Shown in pieces: positions 50,937 to 58,518 of a stretch of 64,000 nt of DNA. The notes below the pieces were generated by a model. The model worked only from the letters and a program-made list of their open reading frames with translations. It ran no database searches and was not told the origin of the DNA. This DNA comes from JAAUTY01 sp964397305. Lineage in GTDB: Bacteria > Cyanobacteriota > Cyanobacteriia > Cyanobacteriales > Spirulinaceae. Made by a program: the position numbers and the translations under genes. The stretch covers positions 1 through 64,000 of the forward strand of contig CAYNIP010000005.1 of assembly GCA_964397305.1 (NCBI GenBank), given 5' to 3'. Every line of letters starts with the position of its first letter. Within the stretch, counting starts at the first letter, position 1.

Positions 50937-52093
50937 GCCGGCGACTCCCGACTCCCCACTCCCCACTCGCTGCTCCCCACCGCCGTAGACACCATGGCCG
51001 CGAGCAGCAGTTCCGGTGTCACCGCAAAGGGTAGGTGGTGAATATCGGACTGGGGCCCGCAGGCCAGGTCAGCGGCCTGGCGTAGTTCGCGGAGGTTGAC
51101 GTTGGCAAGGCCGAGATCATCGAGGGTCTGGGGGAGGCCGATCTGGCGATAGAACTGGAGCAGTTGCTCCCGGGCGGCGATCGCCAGTTGGCTGCCCTGC
51201 ACCAGTTCCTCGAGACGCAGTTGCACCAAAATGCCATAGGCCACTTTCTCGCCGTGGAGGTAGTCATGGCTGGCCGGCAGATGGGTGAGCCCGTTGTGAA
51301 CGGCATGGGCGGCGACCGTGCGGCACTGGGCCCCTCCCAGGCCGCCGATGGCTCCGGCAAGCAGGGCGCAAGCATCGACGACCTCTTGCCAGTCGGCACT
51401 GCCAGGATGCTCCAGGGCCACAACGGCCTTCTGGAACAGGAGATCTCGGAGCACCCGCGCTTGCTGCACGGCGGCGATGATCAGGGTTTCTTGAGAATCA
51501 CCGCTGCTGACGGCGGCTTCGTACCACTTGGCGATCGCGTCCCCAATCCCCGCCACCAGAGTCCGGCGCGGGGCGGTCAACACCAGGTCATAATCCAACA
51601 CCAGCAGGTCCGGGCAACTGGCCAGCCCAACATCGTACTGAAAGGCCCCGGCCTCGGAGTAAACATTCGCTAGGGCTGTCCAGCCAGCACAGGTGGCCGC
51701 CGAGGTGGGAATCGTCACCACGGGCACCTGCCGCTGGTGCGCCAGGAGCTTGGCCGCATCCAGGGCCTTGCCGCCGCCCGTGCCCAGAATGCAATCGGCC
51801 TGATGAGCTTGCGCTGCTTGGTGCAACGCCGCCAGGGTGGGCTCAGAGCAGTCGGGGCGATAGTTGGCGCTGGCGAGGGGCCGAGCGTGGGGAGCCAGGG
51901 CCTGGGCTAACAGGGGCTCCACGAGGCTCAGGGAGCGATCGCCCCCTACGAGCAGGGGGCGCTGCCCGAGACGGGCGATCGCTGCCCCCGCTTGCGCCAG
52001 AGCATGGCGACCCCGCAGCACTTGCCGGGGAGCAACAGCCAAGGAACGCAGCGAGGCAGCAACAGCGGGGGCATTCACAGCACGATCGATCAT
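50912..52093 (-). CDS. Iron/zinc-containing alcohol dehydrogenase (GldA-like)
   Basis: The 393-residue group III dehydrogenase has the NAD-binding ILGTGGGKALDAAKLLA near residue 105 and VTIPTSAATCAGWTAL. Metal ligands are expected in GIGDAIAKWYEA (Asp) and in the His-rich AAHAVHNGLTHLPASHDYLHGEKVAYG block. It resembles glycerol dehydrogenase and glycerol-1-phosphate dehydrogenase relatives. Substrate unknown in cyanobacteria. Divergent from ispG. Confidence 0.87.
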   Translation of the reverse strand: MIDRAVNAPAVAASLRSLAVAPRQVLRGRHALAQAGAAIARLGQRPLLVGGDRSLSLVEPLLAQALAPHARPLASANYRPDCSEPTLAALHQAAQAHQADCILGTGGGKALDAAKLLAHQRQVPVVTIPTSAATCAGWTALANVYSEAGAFQYDVGLASCPDLLVLDYDLVLTAPRRTLVAGIGDAIAKWYEAAVSSGDSQETLIIAAVQQARVLRDLLFQKAVVALEHPGSADWQEVVDACALLAGAIGGLGGAQCRTVAAHAVHNGLTHLPASHDYLHGEKVAYGILVQLRLEELVQGSQLAIAAREQLLQFYRQIGLPQTLDDLGLANVNLRELRQAADLACGPQSDIHHLPFAVTPELLLAAMVSTAVGSSEWGVGSRESPAHGCRPSR

Positions 52094-52269
52094 GGGATAA
52101 CGAGCACTGGCCTAAAGACTTAGACTCCCAGTGTAGCGAGTTCCCCCGGATCAACGGGTCCTCAGGGCGCCACAATCCGCCGAGGGGTAGCTGACGCGAA
52201 GGCCCCACAATTTGCAAAAATAGAAGCAAAAGTCGCTTCGGCTCAGGCCCAAACCCCCACCATCCAGCC

Positions 52270-53496
52270 ATGCAAACTCTGGAATTTCCCCTACCAACCA
52301 CCGCTGCCCCGGAATTTGACACCACGATCCACCGCCGCAAAACCCGCCCGGTGCGCGTCGGTGCTGTCACCATCGGCGGCGGCCATCCGGTAGTGGTGCA
52401 GTCGATGATCAATGAAGACACTCTAGACATCGACGGCTCGGTGGCCGGCATCCGCCGCCTCCACGAGATCGGTTGCGAAATTGTCCGCGTCACGGTGCCG
52501 AGCCTGGCCCACGCCAAGGCCCTGGCAACGATCAAGGAAAAGCTGGCTGCGACCTACCGCCCCGTGCCCCTCGTCGCCGACGTGCACCACAACGGCATGA
52601 AGATCGCCCTAGAAGTGGCGAAGCACGTCGATAAGGTGCGGATTAACCCCGGTCTCTATGTGTTTGAGAAGCCGAAGAGCGATCGCACGGAATACACAGC
52701 CGCAGAATTTGCCGAGATCGGCGACAAGATCCGCGAAACGCTGGAGCCACTGGTCATCTCCCTCCGCGACCAGGGCAAGGCCATGCGGATCGGGGTGAAT
52801 CATGGCTCCCTGGCGGAGCGGATGCTGTTCACCTACGGCGATACGCCGGAAGGGATGGTGGAGTCGGCTCTGGAGTTTATCCACATCTGCGAGTCGCTGG
52901 AGTTTCGCAATATTGTCCTTTCCCTGAAGGCGTCGCGGGTTCCGGTGATGCTGGCGGCCTATCGCCTGATGGCGAAGCGCATGGACGACCTGGGCATGGA
53001 TTACCCGCTGCATTTGGGCGTGACGGAGGCGGGCGATGGCGAGTACGGCCGCATCAAATCGACGGCGGGCATCGGTACGCTGTTGGCAGAAGGCATCGGC
53101 GATACGATCCGGGTCTCGCTGACGGAAGCGCCGGAGAAGGAGATCCCGGTCTGCTACAGCATTCTGCAAGCGCTGGGTCTACGCAAGACGATGGTGGAGT
53201 ATGTGGCTTGCCCGTCGTGCGGCCGGACGCTGTTCAATCTGGAGGAGGTGCTCCACAAGGTGCGCGAGGCGACGAAGCATTTGACGGGTCTGGATATTGC
53301 GGTGATGGGCTGCATTGTCAATGGGCCGGGCGAGATGGCGGATGCGGACTATGGCTATGTCGGCAAGCAACCGGGCTATATCTCTCTCTATCGCGGCCGC
53401 GAGGAAATCAAGCGGGTGCCGGAAGCAAATGGTGTCGCGGAACTGATTGAGCTAATCAAGGCTGATGGCCGCTGGGTGGAGCCGGATGCAAAATAA
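52270..53496 (+). CDS. ispG: 4-hydroxy-3-methylbut-2-enyl diphosphate synthase (IspG/GcpE)
   Basis: Penultimate enzyme of the MEP pathway. The 408-residue [4Fe-4S] reductase begins with the GAVTIGGGHPVVVQSMINEDTLD barrel strand. It has the cluster cysteines in ACPSCGRTLFNLEE and AVMGCIVNGPGEMADADYG. Cyanobacterial IspG takes electrons from ferredoxin, and this protein has the single-module bacterial layout. Stands alone on this strand. Confidence 0.96.
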   Translation: MQTLEFPLPTTAAPEFDTTIHRRKTRPVRVGAVTIGGGHPVVVQSMINEDTLDIDGSVAGIRRLHEIGCEIVRVTVPSLAHAKALATIKEKLAATYRPVPLVADVHHNGMKIALEVAKHVDKVRINPGLYVFEKPKSDRTEYTAAEFAEIGDKIRETLEPLVISLRDQGKAMRIGVNHGSLAERMLFTYGDTPEGMVESALEFIHICESLEFRNIVLSLKASRVPVMLAAYRLMAKRMDDLGMDYPLHLGVTEAGDGEYGRIKSTAGIGTLLAEGIGDTIRVSLTEAPEKEIPVCYSILQALGLRKTMVEYVACPSCGRTLFNLEEVLHKVREATKHLTGLDIAVMGCIVNGPGEMADADYGYVGKQPGYISLYRGREEIKRVPEANGVAELIELIKADGRWVEPDAK

Positions 53497-53735
53497 ATGA
53501 GCGCGGCGATCGCCAGCCGCTTTACCCACCAGCTTGGCGATCGCTGCCTCGATGGTTGCCGTAATGGAGCGGTGATCGCGCTGAGCGGGCAGCTAGCGCC
53601 CAAGAAACCGCACAAGCTTTACGCAGGCAGTTGGGCAGTGCTATTCTGGAAGAAGTGGTCGTAGAGTTGGTCTACATCACGGTAAAAGCCTTCAAATGTC
53701 AAACTAGCTAAGGGTTACATCCTAATTATTTGTAT

Positions 53736-55718
53736 ATGAGTATACAACGTGTCCAAGACCTAAAGGGACAGATAGGATCTGAGATTAGAGTATTAGAGCA
53801 AAACATCCAAGGTCAGAGGATTGCTCGTTCCCTTGTGAACATTCGCTGCTCGATAAACTCGCTTAAAAGCGTTTTGGCACGTCTAGAACGAATCGAATCA
53901 CTACTCGAGATACAAGACTATAATTTGGTTTTTATCGGAAAAATAGGTGTTGGCAAAACCACAGCTATATGCCATCTGTTTGACCTACTTCTAGAAGAAA
54001 AAAAGCCTGTTGGTAAAACCGGAACGACGGTTAACAAAATCAGTGAATTGCTATCTAGAGGAGCAGGAAGGACAACTATCTGTGAAATTGTCATACAGCC
54101 CTCCACATCTGATAGGAGTTTCCTTGAGATAGAGCCATACAGTGATGATGAGATTGAAGAAGTTATTAGGGAAGTCTGCATTTTCTTCTGGAATAAGGAG
54201 CACGATCAAAGCTCAAAAGTATCTGATTTAACACCTAAAGTACCACCTCTTGAGATCCTTAGAGCCATTAGAAACATCACTGATCTTCCAAACCCTCAGA
54301 TTGATGGAAAGCGTGTAGATAAAGTATCTGAGCTTGCCCAATCATCCGAAAGTCTTGATAGCTTCTTAAGGTCTGTTCTTGAAAGAGCAGCTTTATCAGA
54401 TAGAAATCAAACCCGTTTAGAATCTCTTCAGAACTTTGAAAATGTAGAAGGTGAGAAGAAATGGTTGCGTGATAATTTTAGCAATCTAAATCTTGGGAAA
54501 ATGGATAAATTCTCTTTGCCCAAAAGAATTTATGTAAGCGTTAGTAATAAGCTAATTGACTTTAGTAAATATCCTCGCCTCAGATCAATTATCGACACAA
54601 GAGGCATGGACGATGCCAGAGATAGAAAAGACTTGTCTGATTATATTCGTAGCCAGGACAATTCGATCTGTCTGTTTGCAGAACAATTTTTGGCTGCTCC
54701 AAGCAATGTAAGCGAGCTATTGAAGAGATACCTGACGCGAGAATCGAGAGATATTGATACAAAAGTAGCGTTACTGGTTCTACCTCGAAAGGGCGAGCCT
54801 GAAGATGTTGTTAACTTGGATGGGAAAGTAGAAGACAGATACGAAGGGATTGAGGTTAGAAAAGATCAGATCGATGATGCTTTCGCGGGAGAGAGCATCA
54901 AGTTCTTGCCGGAAAATATTTTCTTTTATGATGCCCTTCAGTTCTACAATGAGGAACATATCCTAAAATCTCAGTATGAAAAGAGTGACGTTTCTGATGC
55001 AAGAACTGAGGTTTTAGATGCCATCAATGGCTTGATTTGCAGAAGAGAACAAACTTTCTTTCAAGAAATAGAAGAGTATGAGAAAATTTTTCAAAATATT
55101 AAAAATGGGGGAGTGTTAAGCCCTCAGGAAAAGGAAATGGTGAATGTTCTAAAAAAAACTATCGAATCTCATGGAAATACAGGGTTTTTAAGTAGTTTTG
55201 AGAGTAGATATAAAACTCACCTTGAGAGTTACCATGTGATGATTTTTCGCGCAATAAATAATAGGTTTGGCACTTATGATTTGCGAAATATAGATATATA
55301 TTTTGAGGGTTCTATTGTTGCAGAAGTATTGCTTAGAGACAGGCTGCTTGAGTCGAAGGCAGAAATTATAGGTGCTGTTGAATTTGTTGAAGAACATGCC
55401 TCAGAAGAATCAGGACTTAAACCTGTCATGCAAATCTTAAGAGAACAAATAGATGAATATTTTGAAAAATCTATTATTGAGATCGGACAAGAAATTTGCG
55501 ACTGTATTAGATGTAGACTTGCTCCACAAACCTACTCTAATGAATTTTGGGATTACGCTCGAAATAGATGGGGTCAAGGGCGTGGCTATAGAGACGATGT
55601 ACTTGGGCAATATGGTAGCCAAATTGGTGGTCTAGATGATTGGTTGGTTAAGAGAGTACAAGAAGTATGGAAACAGAACTTTATGAATAGAACCTTAGAA
55701 TTCTTTGGTGAAAACTAA
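53736..55718 (+). CDS. Large P-loop GTPase-like protein of unknown family
   Basis: About 660 residues, strikingly AT-rich against its neighbours. It has an N-terminal coiled coil (about 5-60), a Walker A/G1 loop GKIGVGKTT near residue 70, a Thr-containing loop GAGRTT near 111 as switch I, and a G3-like IIDTRGMDD near 288 after an insert of about 170 residues. No NKxD is seen where G4 is expected (LPRKGEPED instead), so guanine specificity is unproven. The C-terminal 250 residues are helical, as in dynamin-like or AIG1-like proteins. ATG 53736 was taken. Probably acquired by transfer; a defence or stress role is speculation. Confidence 0.65.
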   Translation: MSIQRVQDLKGQIGSEIRVLEQNIQGQRIARSLVNIRCSINSLKSVLARLERIESLLEIQDYNLVFIGKIGVGKTTAICHLFDLLLEEKKPVGKTGTTVNKISELLSRGAGRTTICEIVIQPSTSDRSFLEIEPYSDDEIEEVIREVCIFFWNKEHDQSSKVSDLTPKVPPLEILRAIRNITDLPNPQIDGKRVDKVSELAQSSESLDSFLRSVLERAALSDRNQTRLESLQNFENVEGEKKWLRDNFSNLNLGKMDKFSLPKRIYVSVSNKLIDFSKYPRLRSIIDTRGMDDARDRKDLSDYIRSQDNSICLFAEQFLAAPSNVSELLKRYLTRESRDIDTKVALLVLPRKGEPEDVVNLDGKVEDRYEGIEVRKDQIDDAFAGESIKFLPENIFFYDALQFYNEEHILKSQYEKSDVSDARTEVLDAINGLICRREQTFFQEIEEYEKIFQNIKNGGVLSPQEKEMVNVLKKTIESHGNTGFLSSFESRYKTHLESYHVMIFRAINNRFGTYDLRNIDIYFEGSIVAEVLLRDRLLESKAEIIGAVEFVEEHASEESGLKPVMQILREQIDEYFEKSIIEIGQEICDCIRCRLAPQTYSNEFWDYARNRWGQGRGYRDDVLGQYGSQIGGLDDWLVKRVQEVWKQNFMNRTLEFFGEN

Positions 55719-55835
55719 AGTTGACACAGCATAACAACCCCGCTGCACCGGAACGAGGTTGAGTTATCGGTAGGATGCAAAGTTCATCTGCGTCCGAAAA
55801 GGCGATTTGAATGCTTCAGTAGTTTTCGTAAGAGT

Positions 55836-56252
55836 ATGTCTAGAAAGGATGCTTTTCATGACATCGTACGGCGATCGCTGGAGAAAGACGGCTGGACAAT
55901 CACCCACGATCCGCTACAACTTCGCTACGAACTCGGTAAACTCTACGTCGATCTGGGAGCCGAGAAAATCCTGACGGCTGAACGCGAAGGACAGAAAATT
56001 GCTGTTGAAGTGAAAAGCTTTATCCAGAACTCCGCCGTTTCTGAATTCCACACCGCGCTCGGTCAATATATCAGCTACCGAACCTTGATAGCTGAACAGT
56101 ATCCAGACTACACGCTCTACCTTGCCGTACCACGCGATGTCTATACGTCGTTTTTCGCCTCCCAATTTGTTCAGAGTATCATTAACAGCCAGCAGTTAAA
56201 GCTTCTGATTTATCGACCAGCCCAGGAGGTTATCGATCAATGGTTGAACTAG
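55836..56252 (+). CDS. xisH: XisH family protein
   Basis: The 138-residue protein starts SRKDAFHDIVRRSLEKDGW and carries a PD-(D/E)xK-like core, YVDLGAEKIL...GQKIAVEVKSF, with Asp and Glu-x-Lys in the right order. XisH was named as a factor for fdxN-element excision in Anabaena heterocysts, but homologues are abundant in cyanobacteria without that element. Its stop overlaps the xisI start by 13 bp, the usual coupled arrangement. Confidence 0.92.
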   Translation: MSRKDAFHDIVRRSLEKDGWTITHDPLQLRYELGKLYVDLGAEKILTAEREGQKIAVEVKSFIQNSAVSEFHTALGQYISYRTLIAEQYPDYTLYLAVPRDVYTSFFASQFVQSIINSQQLKLLIYRPAQEVIDQWLN

Positions 56253-56575
56253 AGCAGTATCGCCAAAAGATTCAAAAGTTATTGCAGGACTACGCCGATC
56301 TCGATAGCAACGATCCCGAAGTCGAAACCGAAACCATTTTCGATACCGTTCGCGACCACTACCAACTTGTCCACGTCGGTTGGCAAGACGACCGCCGAAT
56401 CTACGGATGTAGCCTGCACCTCGACATCAAAAACGGCAAAATCTGGCTCCAGCACAACGGCACTGAAAACGACATCGCTGCCGAACTCGTCGCCCTCGGC
56501 ATCCCCAAAAGCGACATCGTTATCGGCTTCCACTCTCCCTTCAAACGCCAATTCACCGACTACGCCACCTCTTGA
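56240..56575 (+). CDS. xisI: XisI family protein, copy 1
   Basis: 111 residues, ELEQYRQKIQKLLQDYADLD through HLDIKNGKIWLQHNGTEN and IGFHSPFKRQFTDYA, full length for the family. Overlaps xisH by 13 bp, implying translational coupling and probably a protein pair. A second full copy lies at 57676 and a third partial copy at 58188. Confidence 0.92.
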   Translation: MVELEQYRQKIQKLLQDYADLDSNDPEVETETIFDTVRDHYQLVHVGWQDDRRIYGCSLHLDIKNGKIWLQHNGTENDIAAELVALGIPKSDIVIGFHSPFKRQFTDYATS

Positions 56576-56596
56576 CCAACGGCCAGGAAAACCACG

Positions 56597-56701
56597 ATGA
56601 CTCTCAAAGAACAACTTCTCCAAGAACCCGAAACCGCGCCGGACAAGCGGCTGGCACTGGGCTGCTTGCGGGTGATGGAGGCAGTCAGGTGGGAACATTA
56701 A
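56597..56701 (+). pseudogene. DUF2281-like small ORF remnant, copy 1
   Basis: MTLKEQLLQEPETAPDKRLAL and 13 further residues, 34 in all. The start MTLKEQLLQE resembles the beginning of DUF2281-type antitoxin-like proteins that often accompany nuclease-like genes in cyanobacteria. The rest diverges at once, so it is probably a truncated remnant. Two shorter relatives follow xisI copies 2 and 3. Confidence 0.5.
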
Positions 56702-56814
56702 ATCCCCTAAAATCAGGCAAAGAACTCAAGGTACTAATCAGTATCTAAATAAATCCAATGGCGTTGCATTAAGTTACGATCGTTGTGTACCTGAGAGAGG
56801 AGTTCTTAAGATTC

Positions 56815-57144
56815 ATGAGTCTTGTTTTAGAGCGTGAAACACCACCTCTTTGGGAGGATGAAACTGGATCTGTGCGAGTTGGGAATTCAAGGGTTTTGCT
56901 GGAGACGGTAATTCGAGCGTTTCAAGATGGTGCGTCCCCTGAGTCTATTGTGAATCGGTACTCGACTTTATCCCTGTCTGATGTCTACAACACAATTGGC
57001 TATTACCTGCGGCATCAAGATGCTGTAGAGGACTATTTAAGCCAGAGAGAGCAGTTAGCTGAGGTCGTGCAGCAACGTTTAGCTGAGATTCAGCCTGATT
57101 TGAGTTCTATCCGCGCTCGTTTACTGTCTCAGCGAAATACTTAG
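56815..57144 (+). CDS. DUF433 antitoxin-like protein
   Basis: About 109 residues. The DUF433 helix-turn-helix core is VLLETVIRAFQDGASPESIVNRYSTLSLSDVYNTIGYYLRHQDAVEDYL. The C-terminus is a helix rich in Glu and Arg. It precedes a DUF5615 gene by 8 bp, the gene order of VapB45/VapC45-type pairs, so it is the likely antitoxin and autoregulator. ATG 56815 was preferred; a GTG at 56785 is an alternative. Confidence 0.85.
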   Translation: MSLVLERETPPLWEDETGSVRVGNSRVLLETVIRAFQDGASPESIVNRYSTLSLSDVYNTIGYYLRHQDAVEDYLSQREQLAEVVQQRLAEIQPDLSSIRARLLSQRNT

Positions 57145-57152
57145 CAGCGAAT

Positions 57153-57503
57153 ATGTTGAGGTTGTTGAGTGATGAAAATTTCAATGGTGACATCGTTCGG
57201 GGATTGCTACTGCGCCATCCCAACCTTGATTTGCTTAGAGTCCAAGATGTTGGTTTGCGGGAAATTGACGATCTAGCAATCTTAGCCTGGGCAGGTACTC
57301 ACGATCGTATTCTGCTCACTCACGATCGGGCAACGATGCCAGATTTTGCTTACAACCGCTTGGTTCAAGGAGAATCGATGGCAGGGATGTTTGTGGTTAA
57401 CGATCGAATGCCTATTCGACAAGCAATCGACGAATTGCTGCTGCTGGTAGATTGTAGCGAACAAGCGGAATGGAAAGGTATTGTACTGTATTTACCACTG
57501 TAA
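57153..57503 (+). CDS. DUF5615 PIN-like toxin
   Basis: A 116-residue small PIN-like nuclease. MLRLLSDENFNGDIVRGLL has the first acidic pair, VQDVGLREIDDLAILAWA follows, and RILLTHDRATMPDFA carries the THDxAT motif. The catalytic acids D7, E8 and the Asp of THDR are present. A likely RNase toxin paired with the DUF433 protein immediately upstream. Confidence 0.87.
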   Translation: MLRLLSDENFNGDIVRGLLLRHPNLDLLRVQDVGLREIDDLAILAWAGTHDRILLTHDRATMPDFAYNRLVQGESMAGMFVVNDRMPIRQAIDELLLLVDCSEQAEWKGIVLYLPL

Positions 57504-57675
57504 AAGCAAATTTAAGTTCAGGTGCAGCGGACATAACAACGCCCATGCACACTGACTGCTGAGAGGTTATCTGCCAAGTATTCGATGCTGACTGCGGTGA
57601 GTGATGGGCAACGTTAGGTGTTGATTCAGAATCTTGGATGCAAGGTTAAGAGTCCTATTTGAGGTATCGGGGTCA

Positions 57676-58011
57676 ATGACTAAACTGGAGCAGTATCGCC
57701 AGCAGATTCAAAAACTGCTGCAAGACTATGCAGACTTCGACAACAACGATCCAGATGTCGAAACTCAAACCATCTTCGATACCGATCGCAATCATTACCA
57801 ACTTGTGCAAGTCGGCTGGCAAAACGGTCGCCGGGTCTACGGCTGCATCCTCCACCTCGACATCAAAAACGACAAAGTCTGGCTCCAGCACAACGGTACT
57901 GAAAACAGCATCGCCGCCGAACTCGTCGCCCTCGGCATCCCCAAAAGCGACATCGTTATCGGCTTCCACTCTCCCTTCAAACGCCAATTCACCGACTACG
58001 CCACCTCTTGA
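57676..58011 (+). CDS. xisI: XisI family protein, copy 2 (no adjacent xisH)
   Basis: 111 residues, clearly homologous to copy 1. The 3' half is nearly identical at the DNA level, including the following ACCAACGGCCAGGAAAA spacer and the MTLKEQ ORF start. The 5' half has diverged (YGCILHLDIKNDK versus YGCSLHLDIKNGK). This mosaic suggests recombination between copies. No xisH precedes it; the upstream 170 bp is non-coding. Confidence 0.85.
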   Translation: MTKLEQYRQQIQKLLQDYADFDNNDPDVETQTIFDTDRNHYQLVQVGWQNGRRVYGCILHLDIKNDKVWLQHNGTENSIAAELVALGIPKSDIVIGFHSPFKRQFTDYATS

Positions 58012-58032
58012 CCAACGGCCAGGAAAATCGCG

Positions 58033-58098
58033 ATGACTCTCAAAGAACAATTTCTCCAAGAGCCCAATTTGCCGGATGATCGACTTGGCATCCCGTAG
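58033..58098 (+). pseudogene. DUF2281-like ORF remnant, copy 2, cut by family B element
   Basis: MTLKEQFLQEPNLPDDRLGIP, 21 residues, ending at a TAG that begins the family B fragment (CCGTAGCCCTCATCCCC). An identical copy is at 58368-58433 in the second unit of the tandem duplication. Confidence 0.45.
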
Positions 58099-58171
58099 CC
58101 CTCATCCCCCGGCCCCTTCTCCCAAGGAGGGCGAAGGGGAGTCTCCCAAGGGAGATGCACCCCTAGGAGGG
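58095..58171. repeat. Family B miniature element fragment
   Basis: TAGCCCTCATCCCCCGGCCC through GGGGAGTCTCCC and GGGAGATGCACCCC. The right terminus is present; the left terminus GGGTGCATCTCA is lost. Duplicated at 58430-58506. Confidence 0.6.
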
Positions 58172-58187
58172 ATCATTCCAGCTCTAA

Positions 58188-58346
58188 CACCTCGACATCA
58201 AAAACGGCAAAGTCTGGCTCCAGCACAACGGCACCGAAAACAGCATCGCCGCCGAACTCGTCGCCCTCGGCATCCCCAAAAGCGACATCGTTATCGGCTT
58301 CCACTCTCCCTTCAAACGCCAATTCACCGACTACGCCACCTCTTGA
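58188..58346 (+). pseudogene. XisI copy 3, C-terminal fragment
   Basis: Reads HLDIKNGKVWLQHNGTENSI through FKRQFTDYATS and stop, lacking a start codon and the N-terminal half. Generated by the tandem duplication. Confidence 0.85.
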
Positions 58347-58518
58347 CCAACGGCCAGGAAAATCGCGATGACTCTCAAAGAACAATTTCTCCAAGAGCCC
58401 AATTTGCCGGATGATCGACTTGGCATCCCGTAGCCCTCATCCCCCGGCCCCTTCTCCCAAGGAGGGCGAAGGGGAGTCTCCCAAGGGAGATGCACCCCTA
58501 GGAGGGATCATTCCAGCT

